Positions 49,743-58,900 of a stretch of DNA of 64,000 bases are shown here, one piece after another (the first letter of the stretch is position 1; every line of letters starts with the position of its first letter). A model generated the notes under the pieces. The model worked only from the letters and a program-made list of their open reading frames with translations. It ran no database searches and was not told where the DNA came from. The position numbers and the translations under genes were made by a program. This DNA comes from Spirochaetales bacterium. GTDB taxonomy: Bacteria > Spirochaetota > Spirochaetia > JABEVK01. The DNA lies in the NCBI GenBank assembly GCA_947478845.1, contig CANJXC010000006.1, forward strand, positions 64,491-128,490, given 5' to 3'.

Positions 49743-50485
49743 GCCACAAGTCAAAAATCCTGCTGATCGAAGACGAACCAGGCCTGGTGATGACCATCAC
49801 AGACCGCCTTTTGGCCACTGGTTGTCTTTGCGATTCGGCAATGGACGGAGCGAGCGCTTGGCGTTTGCTCGAGGATGAGGCCTACGACTTGATCCTGTTA
49901 GACATCATGCTTCCTGACACCGATGGTTTTACGTTATGCCGGCAGTTGCGTTCGCGCAACATTCGCATCCCTGTGCTCATGCTCACCGCCCGCTCGGCCG
50001 TTGACGACCGGGTGCGGGGCCTGCGCAGTGGCGCCGACGACTACCTAGGAAAGCCGTTTTCGATGAGCGAACTCCTGGCCCGGATCGAGGCCCAACTGCG
50101 GCGCACACGCCTGACGCCGGTCGCGGATCCAGTAGGCCTCGGGACCCTGGAAGCCGGTTCTTCCGCCAGCGAGTCTACCGTTCTGGCCTTCGATCGCTTT
50201 TCGCTGGATCTCGGTTCGCGGGTTCTCACCGTAACCGAGCCGAACGGGCCGCGGGAAGTTGCCCTTGGCGCCACCGAGTTTCGCCTCCTTGCCTACCTGG
50301 CCCATCACCCCGGAAAGGTCTTGACTCGTGATGAAATCCTCGATGCTGTATGGGGTTACAACAACGAGGTTGCTTCACGAACCGTGGACGTCCACATCGC
50401 GTGGCTTCGCAAAAAACTCGGGGAACTTGAAGCTCCGCGCCACATTCTGACCATCCGGCGGGGTGGGTACAAGTTCCTGCTGTGA
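49739..50485 (+). CDS. OmpR/PhoB-family response regulator
   Basis: A 248-residue regulator. The receiver domain has IEDEPG, the phosphorylated Asp near residue 55 in LILLDIMLPD, MLTARS and LGKPFS. The C-terminal winged-helix domain reads VALGATEFRLLAYLAHHPGK then SRTVDVHIAWLRKKLGE and TIRRGGYKFLL. The start GTG overlaps the kinase stop. Likely target: the efflux operon promoter at 47974-48012. Confidence 0.92.
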   Translation: MSHKSKILLIEDEPGLVMTITDRLLATGCLCDSAMDGASAWRLLEDEAYDLILLDIMLPDTDGFTLCRQLRSRNIRIPVLMLTARSAVDDRVRGLRSGADDYLGKPFSMSELLARIEAQLRRTRLTPVADPVGLGTLEAGSSASESTVLAFDRFSLDLGSRVLTVTEPNGPREVALGATEFRLLAYLAHHPGKVLTRDEILDAVWGYNNEVASRTVDVHIAWLRKKLGELEAPRHILTIRRGGYKFLL

Positions 50486-50497
50486 TATACTCGGGGA
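50486..50497 (+). promoter_or_regulatory. Leaderless -10 element of engB
   Basis: TATACT at 50486-50491 directly follows the response regulator stop codon and stands six bases before the engB GTG. No properly spaced ribosome binding site is seen. Confidence 0.5.
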
Positions 50498-51079
50498 GTG
50501 AAAATCACCGGAGCCCGCTTCCTTCAAAGTGCCCACCAACCAAGCCAGTACCCTAATCCGGGCCTCCCCGAGTTTGCTTTTTACGGCAAGTCAAATACCG
50601 GTAAATCGTCGCTCATCAACTGTCTGGTCCAGCGCAAAACCTTGGTCAAAACCGGTGGTCGCCCTGGGGTCACCACCGAGGTCAACTGGTTTGTCGTCAA
50701 CGAGTCCTTTTGCCTTGTCGACCTCCCGGGAACCGGCTACGCCAAACTTCCGGGCAGCCAGAAGGCTTCGCTGGAACCCATGGTCACTGAATATTGCGCG
50801 GGGCGGGAAAAGCTTCGGGCGGTGTTCTACCTCATGGACCTGCGCAGGGAACCCGGCGACTCTGAAATGGCTGTGGTGGAATGGTTTCAGAGTCTCGAGC
50901 GACCAGTAGCTCTGGTCGGTACCAAGGCCGACAAGCTGTCTAAGAACCAGTTGCAGAAGGCCTTGAGTCACTGGTCAGAGGTCTTCGGGCTCGAGCGCGA
51001 CAGCTTGTTTCCCACTTCATCCGAAACTGGTCTCGGTCGGGATGCACTGCTGTCGGTGATTGGAGGATTGCTTCGGTGA
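50498..51079 (+). CDS. engB: Ribosome biogenesis GTP-binding protein EngB/YsxC
   Basis: A 193-residue GTPase of the TrmE-Era-EngA-EngB group, which helps assemble the large ribosomal subunit. It starts with KITGARFLQSAHQPSQYP, normal for the family, then G1 GKSNTGKSSLI, G3 LVDLPGTGYAK and G4 VGTKADKL. Length is normal. The stop overlaps the lipoprotein gene. Confidence 0.95.
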   Translation: MKITGARFLQSAHQPSQYPNPGLPEFAFYGKSNTGKSSLINCLVQRKTLVKTGGRPGVTTEVNWFVVNESFCLVDLPGTGYAKLPGSQKASLEPMVTEYCAGREKLRAVFYLMDLRREPGDSEMAVVEWFQSLERPVALVGTKADKLSKNQLQKALSHWSEVFGLERDSLFPTSSETGLGRDALLSVIGGLLR

Positions 51080-51750
51080 AATGGCTGGCTTTGGCTCTGC
51101 TGGCAACCTTGGCGGGGGCCTGCTCCAACTCCCAGCCGCAGATTCCCCAGCTCACAACCCAGGTGAATCAGGTTTGGAGCCCATCGGCCTCGGCCTGGGA
51201 GGAACGCCTCACCGTTTTTGTCCAGGTGACCAACGGCGATGGCCTGGAAGTCCTCGACAGGATTCAGATTGTCAACGACGAGGACCGGTTAGTTTTCACC
51301 TTGGATAAGTCCAATTGGACCAAGGTGGAACGGACGGGGGAAACCTGGTTTGGAGCGAACAACCTGAGGGTTCCCGATGGCTATGTGTCGTCAGGGGACT
51401 GGCGCGTTTTAGTCAGCACCAGGGCGGGTTTGCAGGTCGAAGCGCCCTTCGTGATTCCACCCTTGGCTCCGAACACCTCAAGCTCTGCCCGCTCTGCCTT
51501 ACAGTTCAACAAGCCCGCTGACCTGGAAAAGCCGTTTACCTTTACCGGTTTCCCGAAGGACGTGCTGATCTGGGCTTTAGGCGAACAAGGGGAGGTTCTC
51601 GGTCAGTTCAAGACGGCAAACAACTCGTTTCTGCTGGCCCAGGTTGTCCCTTTTCGAACTCTCCAAGGGCGTGTGAAGAGCTTGGTGCTTTACTCCTACG
51701 ACAAAACTCGCGGTCAAGGTGTGGAAGCGGGCCCCTTTGAGGTGAAGTAA
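51076..51750 (+). CDS. Putative lipoprotein, function unknown
   Basis: A 224-residue exported protein. The N-terminus KWLALALLATLAGACSN has a permissive lipobox (AGAC), acceptable in some diderms such as spirochaetes. The mature part is strand-rich (LTVFVQVTNGDGLEVLDRIQ, FTFTGFPKDVLIWALGEQGE) without a known domain. GTG overlaps the engB stop by four bases, so the two are co-translated. Function unknown. Confidence 0.75.
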   Translation: MKWLALALLATLAGACSNSQPQIPQLTTQVNQVWSPSASAWEERLTVFVQVTNGDGLEVLDRIQIVNDEDRLVFTLDKSNWTKVERTGETWFGANNLRVPDGYVSSGDWRVLVSTRAGLQVEAPFVIPPLAPNTSSSARSALQFNKPADLEKPFTFTGFPKDVLIWALGEQGEVLGQFKTANNSFLLAQVVPFRTLQGRVKSLVLYSYDKTRGQGVEAGPFEVK

Positions 51751-51788
51751 TCCTCACCCTTTTCCGATAATCTGTTCGGAGGAACATC

Positions 51789-53276
51789 ATGAAGCAGTTG
51801 TTCGGGGCTGTGCTTATTCTGACCGTGTCTCTGGCCGGTCTGACGGCCCAATCCACCTGGCGGGGCCAGGCCGAAGTGTGGCAAGGAGCCGGGGCACCAA
51901 CGGGGGGGTATGTCGCCGCCGCAAATGAGTTCACCAAGAACTCTCTTGTCACCATCGAAAACTACAAAACGAAAAAGACCGTTCAGGTGCGCATCGTATC
52001 CACCCTTCCTCAGGGCTCTTCGTCTTTCATCTTGATCTCGGCAAAGGCTGCCGCCGCCTTGGACATCGCCTTGACCGACACCCCTTTGGTGGGAGTTCAG
52101 ATCGATACGACAATAGGCGGGTCAAAGGGTATTGTCGAGGACGACACCGCACAGAATCCTGACCCCGACGTGAATCCGCTGGCCACCGCCAAACCTAAAG
52201 TCGCTGCCGGGACCCCTGTCGCGAGCACTCCTGTTCCCTTGCCCGCCACAGCAGAAACCCCGACTCCCGCCTTGACGAACACACCGGCAACTCCAACTCC
52301 GGTGGATGCACCTTCTGAAAGCCCGATTATGACACCCGCCCCAGTTGTTGCGGCGGTGTCTCCAGCCTCGAAACCGGCATCCGCTTCCGAAGAGATCCCC
52401 GTGGTTCTCCTGCCTCAGGCCCCTGTGGCTCCTACCTTGGCCCGTACCGGTGCTGCAACAACAAACCCAGCTGAACTGACCAAGGCCAGCTCTTCTGTCG
52501 ATCCGGAGCTGACACCCCTGCCGCCCCTCGAGGCTCCACCGCCGGTGGCTCCTCCCAGCCTCGCCGTAGCAGACATGTCGGAAGAAACGGCCCCTGTTAC
52601 CCCCGGCCGGAGGGTTTTCCTGCCTACCACCGGCACCGATATCGTAGCCGACGAAACTCCTGTAGTAGAGGAAACTCCCGGGAAAAAAACCACCCCTGAA
52701 GCCGAGTCTAAAACTGCCGTTGAGCCGGTAGCACCGGCACCCGAGACCGTTGCAGAAACTCCGACCCCCGCACCGGTTGTCACCCCCGCACCGGTTGCCA
52801 CCCCCGCCGTGGCAGAAACTCCTAAGGCGACCGAGACTCCTCCTGCTGTCGTGGAAGCGCCCAAGTCAGTCACGAATCCGCCAGTCGTAGAAACGCTGAA
52901 AGCGGACGTGACCAGCCCCGCGGTTTCGGCGACGACCAAGCCCGCGACCGTTACCTCAGCCCCGCCCGCTGCGGCCAAAGCCTGGGTAAGCACACCGGGC
53001 AAGTTGTCGGGACCCGTTCTGGGAACCATCGGAGTCCTGACTCAGTTGGAAAAAGGGAAGTCGTACGTTCAAGTTGCCGCCTACGCGACACAGGCCGAGG
53101 TCTTGAAGGTTCTTGAGTCGATGAGTTCTTACGTGCCAGTTTCTGTTTATCAGGCCACCGGTGAAAAGAATCCTTGGCGAATCCTCATTGACTCAGCTCC
53201 CAAGGCCCAAATGGGAGTGCTCTTGAATCAGTTCCGCAACCAGGGCTTTCGCACAGCGTCCATCATCAAGGGCTAA
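51789..53276 (+). CDS. Exported SPOR-domain protein with RlpA-like N-terminal part
   Basis: A 495-residue envelope protein. The signal peptide is MKQLFGAVLILTVSLAGLTA. The next ~90 residues (TKNSLVTIENYKTKKTVQVR, then ISAKAAAALDI) resemble the double-psi barrel of RlpA-type proteins. A Pro/Thr/Ala-rich linker of about 280 residues (repeated AETPTPAP-like units) follows. The C-terminal ~75 residues (SYVQVAAYATQAEVLKVLES ... GVLLNQFRNQGFRTA) form a SPOR domain, which binds denuded septal peptidoglycan. GGAGG lies six bases before the ATG. The 3' end overlaps the convergent oppF gene by four bases. Confidence 0.8.
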   Translation: MKQLFGAVLILTVSLAGLTAQSTWRGQAEVWQGAGAPTGGYVAAANEFTKNSLVTIENYKTKKTVQVRIVSTLPQGSSSFILISAKAAAALDIALTDTPLVGVQIDTTIGGSKGIVEDDTAQNPDPDVNPLATAKPKVAAGTPVASTPVPLPATAETPTPALTNTPATPTPVDAPSESPIMTPAPVVAAVSPASKPASASEEIPVVLLPQAPVAPTLARTGAATTNPAELTKASSSVDPELTPLPPLEAPPPVAPPSLAVADMSEETAPVTPGRRVFLPTTGTDIVADETPVVEETPGKKTTPEAESKTAVEPVAPAPETVAETPTPAPVVTPAPVATPAVAETPKATETPPAVVEAPKSVTNPPVVETLKADVTSPAVSATTKPATVTSAPPAAAKAWVSTPGKLSGPVLGTIGVLTQLEKGKSYVQVAAYATQAEVLKVLESMSSYVPVSVYQATGEKNPWRILIDSAPKAQMGVLLNQFRNQGFRTASIIKG

Positions 53277-54268
53277 TCGAGGATACAAGCCGAGTGGTGG
53301 CCGTTTCCCAGATCTCGCATGGGGGGGCGGGCTACTTGGCATTGGGCGGTGGCCAGCGGGCATCTCGGGTGAAAATGGCAACCCGAAGGCGGGAACACCG
53401 CTGACGGTATTTCCCCTCGGGGGAGTTCGTGCAGGCGCCTCCGCTTAGGGTCGGGAACAGGTACCGCATTCAACAACGCCTTGGTGTAAGGGTGGTGGGG
53501 GCGCCGAAAAATCTCGTCTTTCGGGCCTATCTCAACGATGCGCCCCAAATACATCACCGCCACGCGGTCGCAAAGGTACTTTGCCGTGGCAAGATCATGG
53601 GTGATGAACAGATAGGTCAGGTCGTGCTGGTCTTTGAGCTTCTTGAGAAGTTCCATGATGAGGGCCCGTACCGAAACATCCGCCATCGCAATTGGTTCGT
53701 CGGCAACGATAAAATCGGGATTCAGAGCAAGGGCACGGGCAATAACCACTCGCTGCGCTTGCCCGCCAGAGATCTGGTGCGGGTACTTCTTGAACAGAAA
53801 ATCTGCCGGGGTGAGGCCCACGTTTTCCATCTGTTGACGCACCGCCTCATCGCGACCTTCGGGTGCACCCACGTTGTGAATATCCAGCCCGTGGCGTATG
53901 GCCGCACCAATGCTCATGCGAGGCGAAAGCGAACTCAACGGGTCCTGGAAAACCATTTGCATGCGAGGGCGCAGCGTCCTTAGGGCTTCCGGCTTGAGGC
54001 TCGTCAGGTCGGTTCCTTCAAACTGAACCGAACCGGAGGTGGGATTGATCAATCGCAAGGCCAACCGCCCGGTTGTGGATTTGCCTGAACCCGATTCGCC
54101 CGCGAGTCCGAGGACTTCGCCCTTGCGCAGCGAGAAAGAGACCCCATCGACGGCGTGTACTTTGAGGTTTCGCGCCGAAAGCGCTTTGTCGAAGGGATTG
54201 CGCCGGACCGGAAACTCCTTCACAAGGTTGGTCACTTCCAGCAGCGCAGGCTCTACGGGTTCACTCAT
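53273..54268 (-). CDS. oppF: Oligopeptide ABC transporter ATPase OppF-type
   Basis: A 331-residue ATPase with Walker [30 protein letters not shown], the signature [15 protein letters not shown] and Walker [16 protein letters not shown]. The C-terminal extension ([20 protein letters not shown] and a Cys-containing [10 protein letters not shown]) is that of oligopeptide/dipeptide transporters. The usual DEPTSALD is here DEPIAMADV, a departure near the D-loop. Last gene of the opp operon; overlaps oppD by eight bases. Confidence 0.92.
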   Translation of the reverse strand: MSEPVEPALLEVTNLVKEFPVRRNPFDKALSARNLKVHAVDGVSFSLRKGEVLGLAGESGSGKSTTGRLALRLINPTSGSVQFEGTDLTSLKPEALRTLRPRMQMVFQDPLSSLSPRMSIGAAIRHGLDIHNVGAPEGRDEAVRQQMENVGLTPADFLFKKYPHQISGGQAQRVVIARALALNPDFIVADEPIAMADVSVRALIMELLKKLKDQHDLTYLFITHDLATAKYLCDRVAVMYLGRIVEIGPKDEIFRRPHHPYTKALLNAVPVPDPKRRRLHELPRGEIPSAVFPPSGCHFHPRCPLATAQCQVARPPMRDLGNGHHSACILD

Positions 54269-55229
54269 TGTTGATCCTCCAGCAGGCGGCCCAATGCCCA
54301 GGACGGTGCTCTAGCAGAGGAGGTTCCTGCTCGCGGCACCGACCCATGGCCAGCGGGCACCGCGGCGCGAAAGAACACCCCGGTGGAGGGTCCACGAGGC
54401 CTGGTGGGCTGCCGTCCATGGTGGTGAGCGTTTCTTGCTCTACATCGATGTTGGGCACACAGGCGATGAGTCCCTGAGTGTAGGGGTGAAGTGGCTGGTG
54501 AAAAACCGCTTCGGCAGGGGCGTTTTCCACAATTTGGCCTGCATACATGACGGCAATTCGGTCGGCCAGTTCGGCAACCAAACCCAGGTTGTGAGTAATC
54601 ACCACGATGGTGAGAGCAAACTCTTTTTGCAGGCGCTTCAAGAGGTCGATGAAACCAGCTTCCACGATCACGTCCAACGCCGTGGTCGGTTCGTCGCAGA
54701 TCACCAACTTGGGCCTGAGAACCAAACCCAGACCAATCATGATGCGTTGGCGCATGCCGCCGGAGAGTTGGTGTGGGTAGGCTCCCATCCGATTTTCTTC
54801 GATTCCCAGGTCGGTGAGGATCTCGCGGACCAACTTCAAGGCCTCGGGTTTCTTGAGCTCGGGCTTATGGGTCCTCAGCACCTCAAGGAAATGCCGGTCG
54901 ATGCGCATCAGGGGGTTTAGGCTGGTGAGCGGGTTCTGAAACACCATCGCGATGTCTTTGCCGCGCACCTCGCGCATCTGGTCTTCCGGGACAGAAGCGA
55001 GGTCTTTCCCTTCAAAGAGCACGCGGCCAGCAGTGATGCGACCCGGGGCACGCACCAGCCTGAGAATCGCCAGCCCCAAGGTCGACTTGCCCGAACCTGA
55101 TTCGCCCACGATGCCCAGAGTTTCTCCGCCTTGCACCTCCAGACTCACGCCCCTTACGGCGCGCACGGTACCCAAGGCAATCGGGTAGTCGATGCAAAGT
55201 TCGTCGATCTTCAGCAGCGGTTCGCTCAT
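54261..55229 (-). CDS. oppD: Oligopeptide ABC transporter ATPase OppD-type
   Basis: A 322-residue ATPase with Walker [11 protein letters not shown]-loop [14 protein letters not shown], signature [15 protein letters not shown], Walker [14 protein letters not shown] and the C-terminal [14 protein letters not shown] segment of the peptide-transport group. ATG 55229 is preferred because it lies one base behind the oppC stop; a TTG at 55268 would overlap that gene. Pairs with OppF. Confidence 0.92.
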   Translation of the reverse strand: MSEPLLKIDELCIDYPIALGTVRAVRGVSLEVQGGETLGIVGESGSGKSTLGLAILRLVRAPGRITAGRVLFEGKDLASVPEDQMREVRGKDIAMVFQNPLTSLNPLMRIDRHFLEVLRTHKPELKKPEALKLVREILTDLGIEENRMGAYPHQLSGGMRQRIMIGLGLVLRPKLVICDEPTTALDVIVEAGFIDLLKRLQKEFALTIVVITHNLGLVAELADRIAVMYAGQIVENAPAEAVFHQPLHPYTQGLIACVPNIDVEQETLTTMDGSPPGLVDPPPGCSFAPRCPLAMGRCREQEPPLLEHRPGHWAACWRINNE

Positions 55230-55230
55230 C

Positions 55231-56139
55231 TCAGCGTTCCAACAATTTGGGGTTGAGGATTTCGGCAAGCCCTTCGCCCAATAAAGTGAAGCCTAGTGCC
55301 AGCGTCATGATCATCATGCCGGGAAAGGTGATCAGCCACCAACTTCCCGAGGGCAGAAACTTCTTGCCCATGGAGAGGTCCATGCCCCAGTCGGGCATTC
55401 CGGCCGGGAGTCCCAAGCCGATGTAGCTGAGCGCCGCCTCGGTCATGATGGCGTCGGCGATGTTGACACTGAACACCACCACAGTGGTAGCAATGACGTT
55501 GGGGAAAATGTAGCGGCCCAGAATAGTCCAGCGTTTAGCGCCGAGCACCTGCGCGGCCTCCACATAGAGTTCCTCGCGGATGCTGATGGTCTGCCCCCGG
55601 ACGAGGCGGTAGTAGGTTGGAATATAAATTACAGCTACGGCCAGAGTTATATTTACAACCCCAGGCCCCATCATCGCGGCGAACGCAATGGCGAGGATGA
55701 GCCCCGGAAAACTGTACACCGAGTCCATGGTGAGCGAGAGCACCCTGTCGAGCGGACCGCCCACAAAGCCGGAGAGCAGACCCAGCGGGATGCCAATGAG
55801 GCTGGAAATCAGGGCCGCCGCGAAAGCGACCCCCAAGATTGTCTGGGCTCCCCATACCATGCGGGCCCAGATGTCGCGTCCTAGGTTATCGGTGCCCATG
55901 AGGTGGATTCCTCCGGGGGCTGCCAATTGGGGCCCTGCATCCTGGTCGGAGGGGTTGAAGCTGGTGAATAACCACGGGAAGGCGGTCATGAAAATCATGA
56001 ACACCACGATGAATAAACCGACCAGCAGGATGTACCATTCGGCACCGTAGGTCTTTCCGGCGGTGGAGAACGCATGGAGGGCGCGATTCAGCAAGCCACC
56101 CGGACTTGGTGGCAGTTGGGAAACTCGGGTGTTTTTCAA
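55231..56139 (-). CDS. oppC: Oligopeptide ABC transporter permease OppC-type
   Basis: A 302-residue permease with an N-terminal membrane segment (YILLVGLFIVVFMIFMTAFPW), the conserved GTDNLGRDIWARMVWGAQ, and the coupling-loop region YVEAAQVLGAKRWTILGRYI followed by EAALSYIGLGLPAGMPDWG, typical of OppC/DppC. It overlaps oppB by four bases. Confidence 0.92.
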   Translation of the reverse strand: MKNTRVSQLPPSPGGLLNRALHAFSTAGKTYGAEWYILLVGLFIVVFMIFMTAFPWLFTSFNPSDQDAGPQLAAPGGIHLMGTDNLGRDIWARMVWGAQTILGVAFAAALISSLIGIPLGLLSGFVGGPLDRVLSLTMDSVYSFPGLILAIAFAAMMGPGVVNITLAVAVIYIPTYYRLVRGQTISIREELYVEAAQVLGAKRWTILGRYIFPNVIATTVVVFSVNIADAIMTEAALSYIGLGLPAGMPDWGMDLSMGKKFLPSGSWWLITFPGMMIMTLALGFTLLGEGLAEILNPKLLER

Positions 56140-57152
56140 TATTTTACCCTCGGGTCGATGAGCGCATGGATGATGTCGACAAGAAGAGAAATGACCGACA
56201 CAAACAGCGCGAAGATGACGATGATGCCCTGCACGGTGGGGTAATCGCGAAGATAAATGCGCTCCAGCAAAAGCCGCCCCATTCCCGGCCAGCTGAAGGT
56301 GGTTTCTGTCAGGATGGCCCCCGAAAGAAGCACGGCAAATTGCAGGCCGAGCATTGTCAGCACGGGAACAAACGCATTGCCCAAAGCGTGACCATACACC
56401 ACTTTGCCTTCCGGAAGTCCCCGGGCGCGAGCAGCCAGAACAAAATCACTCTTGAGGTTGTCGAGCATGTTTGCCCGCGTTAGCCGCAGGAAGATTCCCG
56501 ATAGTGTGATTCCCAGCGTTAAAGCCGGAAGAATGAGGTGGATGGCCACGTCGGTAAAGGCCTTGAGGTCTGCCTTCAACAAAGTATCGACGAGGTAGAA
56601 GCCTGTCTGTTCGAAATCGCTCGACATCACCCTCGAACCCACGCGCCCGGCGATGGGAAGCCAATCGAAGGCCACCCCAAAAATCATTTGCAGGATGAGC
56701 CCCATCCAGAAGACCGGTATACAATAAACAATGTTGCCGTACAAACGCGCGGTGAAATCGCCCACGCTACGCCGGTTCTTGGCGGCCCAGGCCCCTAAGG
56801 GGATGCCAATGCCCAGCGCTACCAACAGGCCGGTGAGGGTAAGTTCTATGGTGGCAGGGAGCTTTTCGAGGATGGGCGCCGTTACCGCTTCCTGCAAGAT
56901 CATCGAGCGGCCTAGGTCAAAGCGTGACAACTGGGCCAGATAGTCTATATACTGTTCCCAAATGGGTTTATCGAGACCAAGCTCGTGCTTCTTTTCGGCC
57001 ACAAACTTGACCGGCGCGTGGTCGCCAAGCATGGCGGAAACCGGATCACCGGGAATAACCCGCATCACAATGAACACCACTGTGAGAAGGATGAGGAGCA
57101 TCGGTATCGTCAGCAAGAGGCGCATCGAGAGATAGCGCATCAGGTTCTTCAT
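56136..57152 (-). CDS. oppB: Oligopeptide ABC transporter permease OppB-type
   Basis: A 338-residue permease with about six membrane segments. MLLILLTVVFIVMRVIPGDP is the usual first part, and LAARARGLPEGKVVYGHALG is the coupling loop. ATG 57152 is used, with GGGGA about five bases upstream. An 18-codon longer frame would run through the terminator hairpin and is rejected. It is separated from oppA by an intrinsic terminator, so it is probably transcribed by read-through. Confidence 0.92.
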   Translation of the reverse strand: MKNLMRYLSMRLLLTIPMLLILLTVVFIVMRVIPGDPVSAMLGDHAPVKFVAEKKHELGLDKPIWEQYIDYLAQLSRFDLGRSMILQEAVTAPILEKLPATIELTLTGLLVALGIGIPLGAWAAKNRRSVGDFTARLYGNIVYCIPVFWMGLILQMIFGVAFDWLPIAGRVGSRVMSSDFEQTGFYLVDTLLKADLKAFTDVAIHLILPALTLGITLSGIFLRLTRANMLDNLKSDFVLAARARGLPEGKVVYGHALGNAFVPVLTMLGLQFAVLLSGAILTETTFSWPGMGRLLLERIYLRDYPTVQGIIVIFALFVSVISLLVDIIHALIDPRVKY

Positions 57153-57168
57153 GGTGTTCCCCAAAGGC

Positions 57169-57203
57169 AAAAAAAAGGAGGAACACCTTGGTGTTCCTCC
57201 TTT
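57169..57203 (-). terminator. Intrinsic terminator between oppA and oppB
   Basis: On the minus strand a perfect 14-base stem (57190-57203 with 57174-57187, arms AAAGGAGGAACACC and its complement, two-base gap) is followed by a run of eight T (57169-57176). This is a textbook Rho-independent terminator. Its place suggests that most transcripts stop after oppA, giving more binding protein than permease. Confidence 0.85.
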
Positions 57204-57239
57204 CACTTTACCAGATTCCGATGGCTTCGGAAAGCCGGA

Positions 57240-58778
57240 TTATTTAATCGTCAGCTGATTGTAATTGAAGATCAGCGTCGGGCCGATTTTAACTCCGCCC
57301 ACATTCTTTTGGGTAAAGACGTACAAGTCGCCCTGCCACAGAGGAATGGTCGGGTTTTCCTTGGCCCAAAGTGCCTGGATTTGCTTGAACGCAGCGGTAC
57401 GAACCGCTATGTCGCTGGAAGCACCTTCTTTGGCGAACAGAGCATCCATTTCCTTGCTGGAGTAGTTGATTCCCATGCCAACCGAGTCTTCGGTGCGGGC
57501 AAACACGGCAGTGTAGTCGTCCGGATCGATGTAGTCGGGGTACCAACCGAGCAGGTACACAGCCATCTGTTTGTTCTTCCACTGTGTCTTGTAGGTGGCC
57601 CATTCGGCGCTCTTGAGGGTGACCTTGATGAGGGTCGATTTTTCGAGCTGCGCCTTGAGCACTTCGGCCTGGTTCACTTCCGCATCGCCGTAGTGACTGG
57701 TGGTGTACCAGAGGTCAAAAGCAAAGGGCTTGGCTGCCGTGAAACCCGCGGCCTTGAGCAGGGCATCGGCCTTGCCAACCTGAGCGTCTCCCAAAGCCTT
57801 GTAAGGACCAGTGTCTTGTCCCCACATGCCGTTGGGAATCATGGAGTACAGGGGCTTGTTCTGACCCAAATACACTTTTTGCAGGAGTTCCTGGCGGTTC
57901 ACGAGGTAGGCCAAGGCCAAGCGCAGGTTTTTGTCCTTAAACACGCTTTGGCTGTTCTCAAACGCGAGGTAACGGATCTGGGCTCCGTCTAGCTTGATGG
58001 TGTTCACCTTGGCATTCTTCTGCTCGTCAACAATGTCGGCGGGGTTGAGCGACTTGTAAGCCAGGTCGATTTCGCCCTTATCGAGGGCGAGGCGTAAGGT
58101 GGTGGAGTCGGCGTAGTAGCGGATGGTCACGCGGTCTACTTTGCCGGCTTCGCCATGGAAGTTAGGGTTCTTTTCGAACACCGCTTCCTGGTCGCGCTTG
58201 TAACTGACGAGCTTGTAAGCGCCAACGCCGACGTAGGCACCGCCTGTCAGCTCGGTGGGATCATGCACGAGCTTGTCGGCAGGATAAACCTTCGGATTGG
58301 TGGGGAAGTAGGGGGGAGTGGCCAGCAGGGCCGGGAAGTAACCGGCGGGAAGCTTGAGCTTGAACACTAGAGTCTGAGCATCCTTCACGGTGACGCTGTC
58401 GACATAGCTCGAAATCAGCGACTCGGGGTCGCCCTTGAGGGCCACGACGCGGTCGATAGACCACTTCATGACGTTGGCATCCAAGACGTCGCCGTTGGAG
58501 AACTTCAGTCCTTTGCGCAGGACAACCGTGTATTCATCGCCCTTGGCGTTGGCGGTGAGCTTTTCTGCCAAACCGGGCACCAGGTTGGTGGTTCCGGGGG
58601 TATAGGTCATCAGGCCTTCGGAAATGTTTTGGAAGAACTCCCAGGTATGGAAGTCCCACGAACTACCGGTGTCGAGGTCGGTCAGTTTTTCCGTGGTGCC
58701 GTAGACCAGGGTCGAGGGCGCGGCGAAGGCGGCCAAAGGCAGCAACGCGGCGAGTAGAATCGCTGCAATTTTCTTCAT
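57240..58778 (-). CDS. oppA: Peptide ABC transporter substrate-binding protein
   Basis: A 512-residue periplasmic binding protein of family 5 (OppA/DppA). The signal peptide is KKIAAILLAALLPLAAFA. The mature part has LDTGSSWDFHTWEFFQNISE, then VVLRKGLKFSNGDVLDANVM and LGWYPDYIDPDDYTAVF, typical of the family. ATG 58778 is chosen because AAGGAG lies five bases before it. It heads the opp operon with its own promoter and hairpin leader. No lipobox is seen. Confidence 0.92.
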   Translation of the reverse strand: MKKIAAILLAALLPLAAFAAPSTLVYGTTEKLTDLDTGSSWDFHTWEFFQNISEGLMTYTPGTTNLVPGLAEKLTANAKGDEYTVVLRKGLKFSNGDVLDANVMKWSIDRVVALKGDPESLISSYVDSVTVKDAQTLVFKLKLPAGYFPALLATPPYFPTNPKVYPADKLVHDPTELTGGAYVGVGAYKLVSYKRDQEAVFEKNPNFHGEAGKVDRVTIRYYADSTTLRLALDKGEIDLAYKSLNPADIVDEQKNAKVNTIKLDGAQIRYLAFENSQSVFKDKNLRLALAYLVNRQELLQKVYLGQNKPLYSMIPNGMWGQDTGPYKALGDAQVGKADALLKAAGFTAAKPFAFDLWYTTSHYGDAEVNQAEVLKAQLEKSTLIKVTLKSAEWATYKTQWKNKQMAVYLLGWYPDYIDPDDYTAVFARTEDSVGMGINYSSKEMDALFAKEGASSDIAVRTAAFKQIQALWAKENPTIPLWQGDLYVFTQKNVGGVKIGPTLIFNYNQLTIK

Positions 58779-58798
58779 GCAAACTCCTTGTGATTTCA

Positions 58799-58814
58799 CC
58801 TTCTCAAGAGAAGG
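58799..58814 (-). promoter_or_regulatory. Short leader hairpin or operator before oppA
   Basis: CCTTCTC (58799-58805) and GAGAAGG (58808-58814) are perfect complements around AA. It lies between the promoter and the AAGGAG ribosome binding site of oppA and could be an operator or a stem in the 5' leader. Confidence 0.4.
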
Positions 58815-58822
58815 CTAGAACC

Positions 58823-58850
58823 AATATAAAACGAATATCGAGTCTGTCAA
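58823..58850 (-). promoter_or_regulatory. Promoter of the opp operon
   Basis: On the minus strand a perfect TTGACA (58845-58850) is followed after 16 bases by TATATT (58823-58828). The transcription start would be near 58816, leaving a leader of about 38 bases before the ATG. Confidence 0.75.
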
Positions 58851-58888
58851 TCAAGTTGGGAGCGATGAACGAAATTTCACCTGTGTGC

Positions 58889-58900
58889 TAAACTCCTTCG
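58889..58900 (+). promoter_or_regulatory. Leaderless -10 element of the MATE gene
   Basis: TAAACT at 58889-58894, then six bases, then ATG 58901. No ribosome binding site or clear -35 is visible. Confidence 0.45.
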
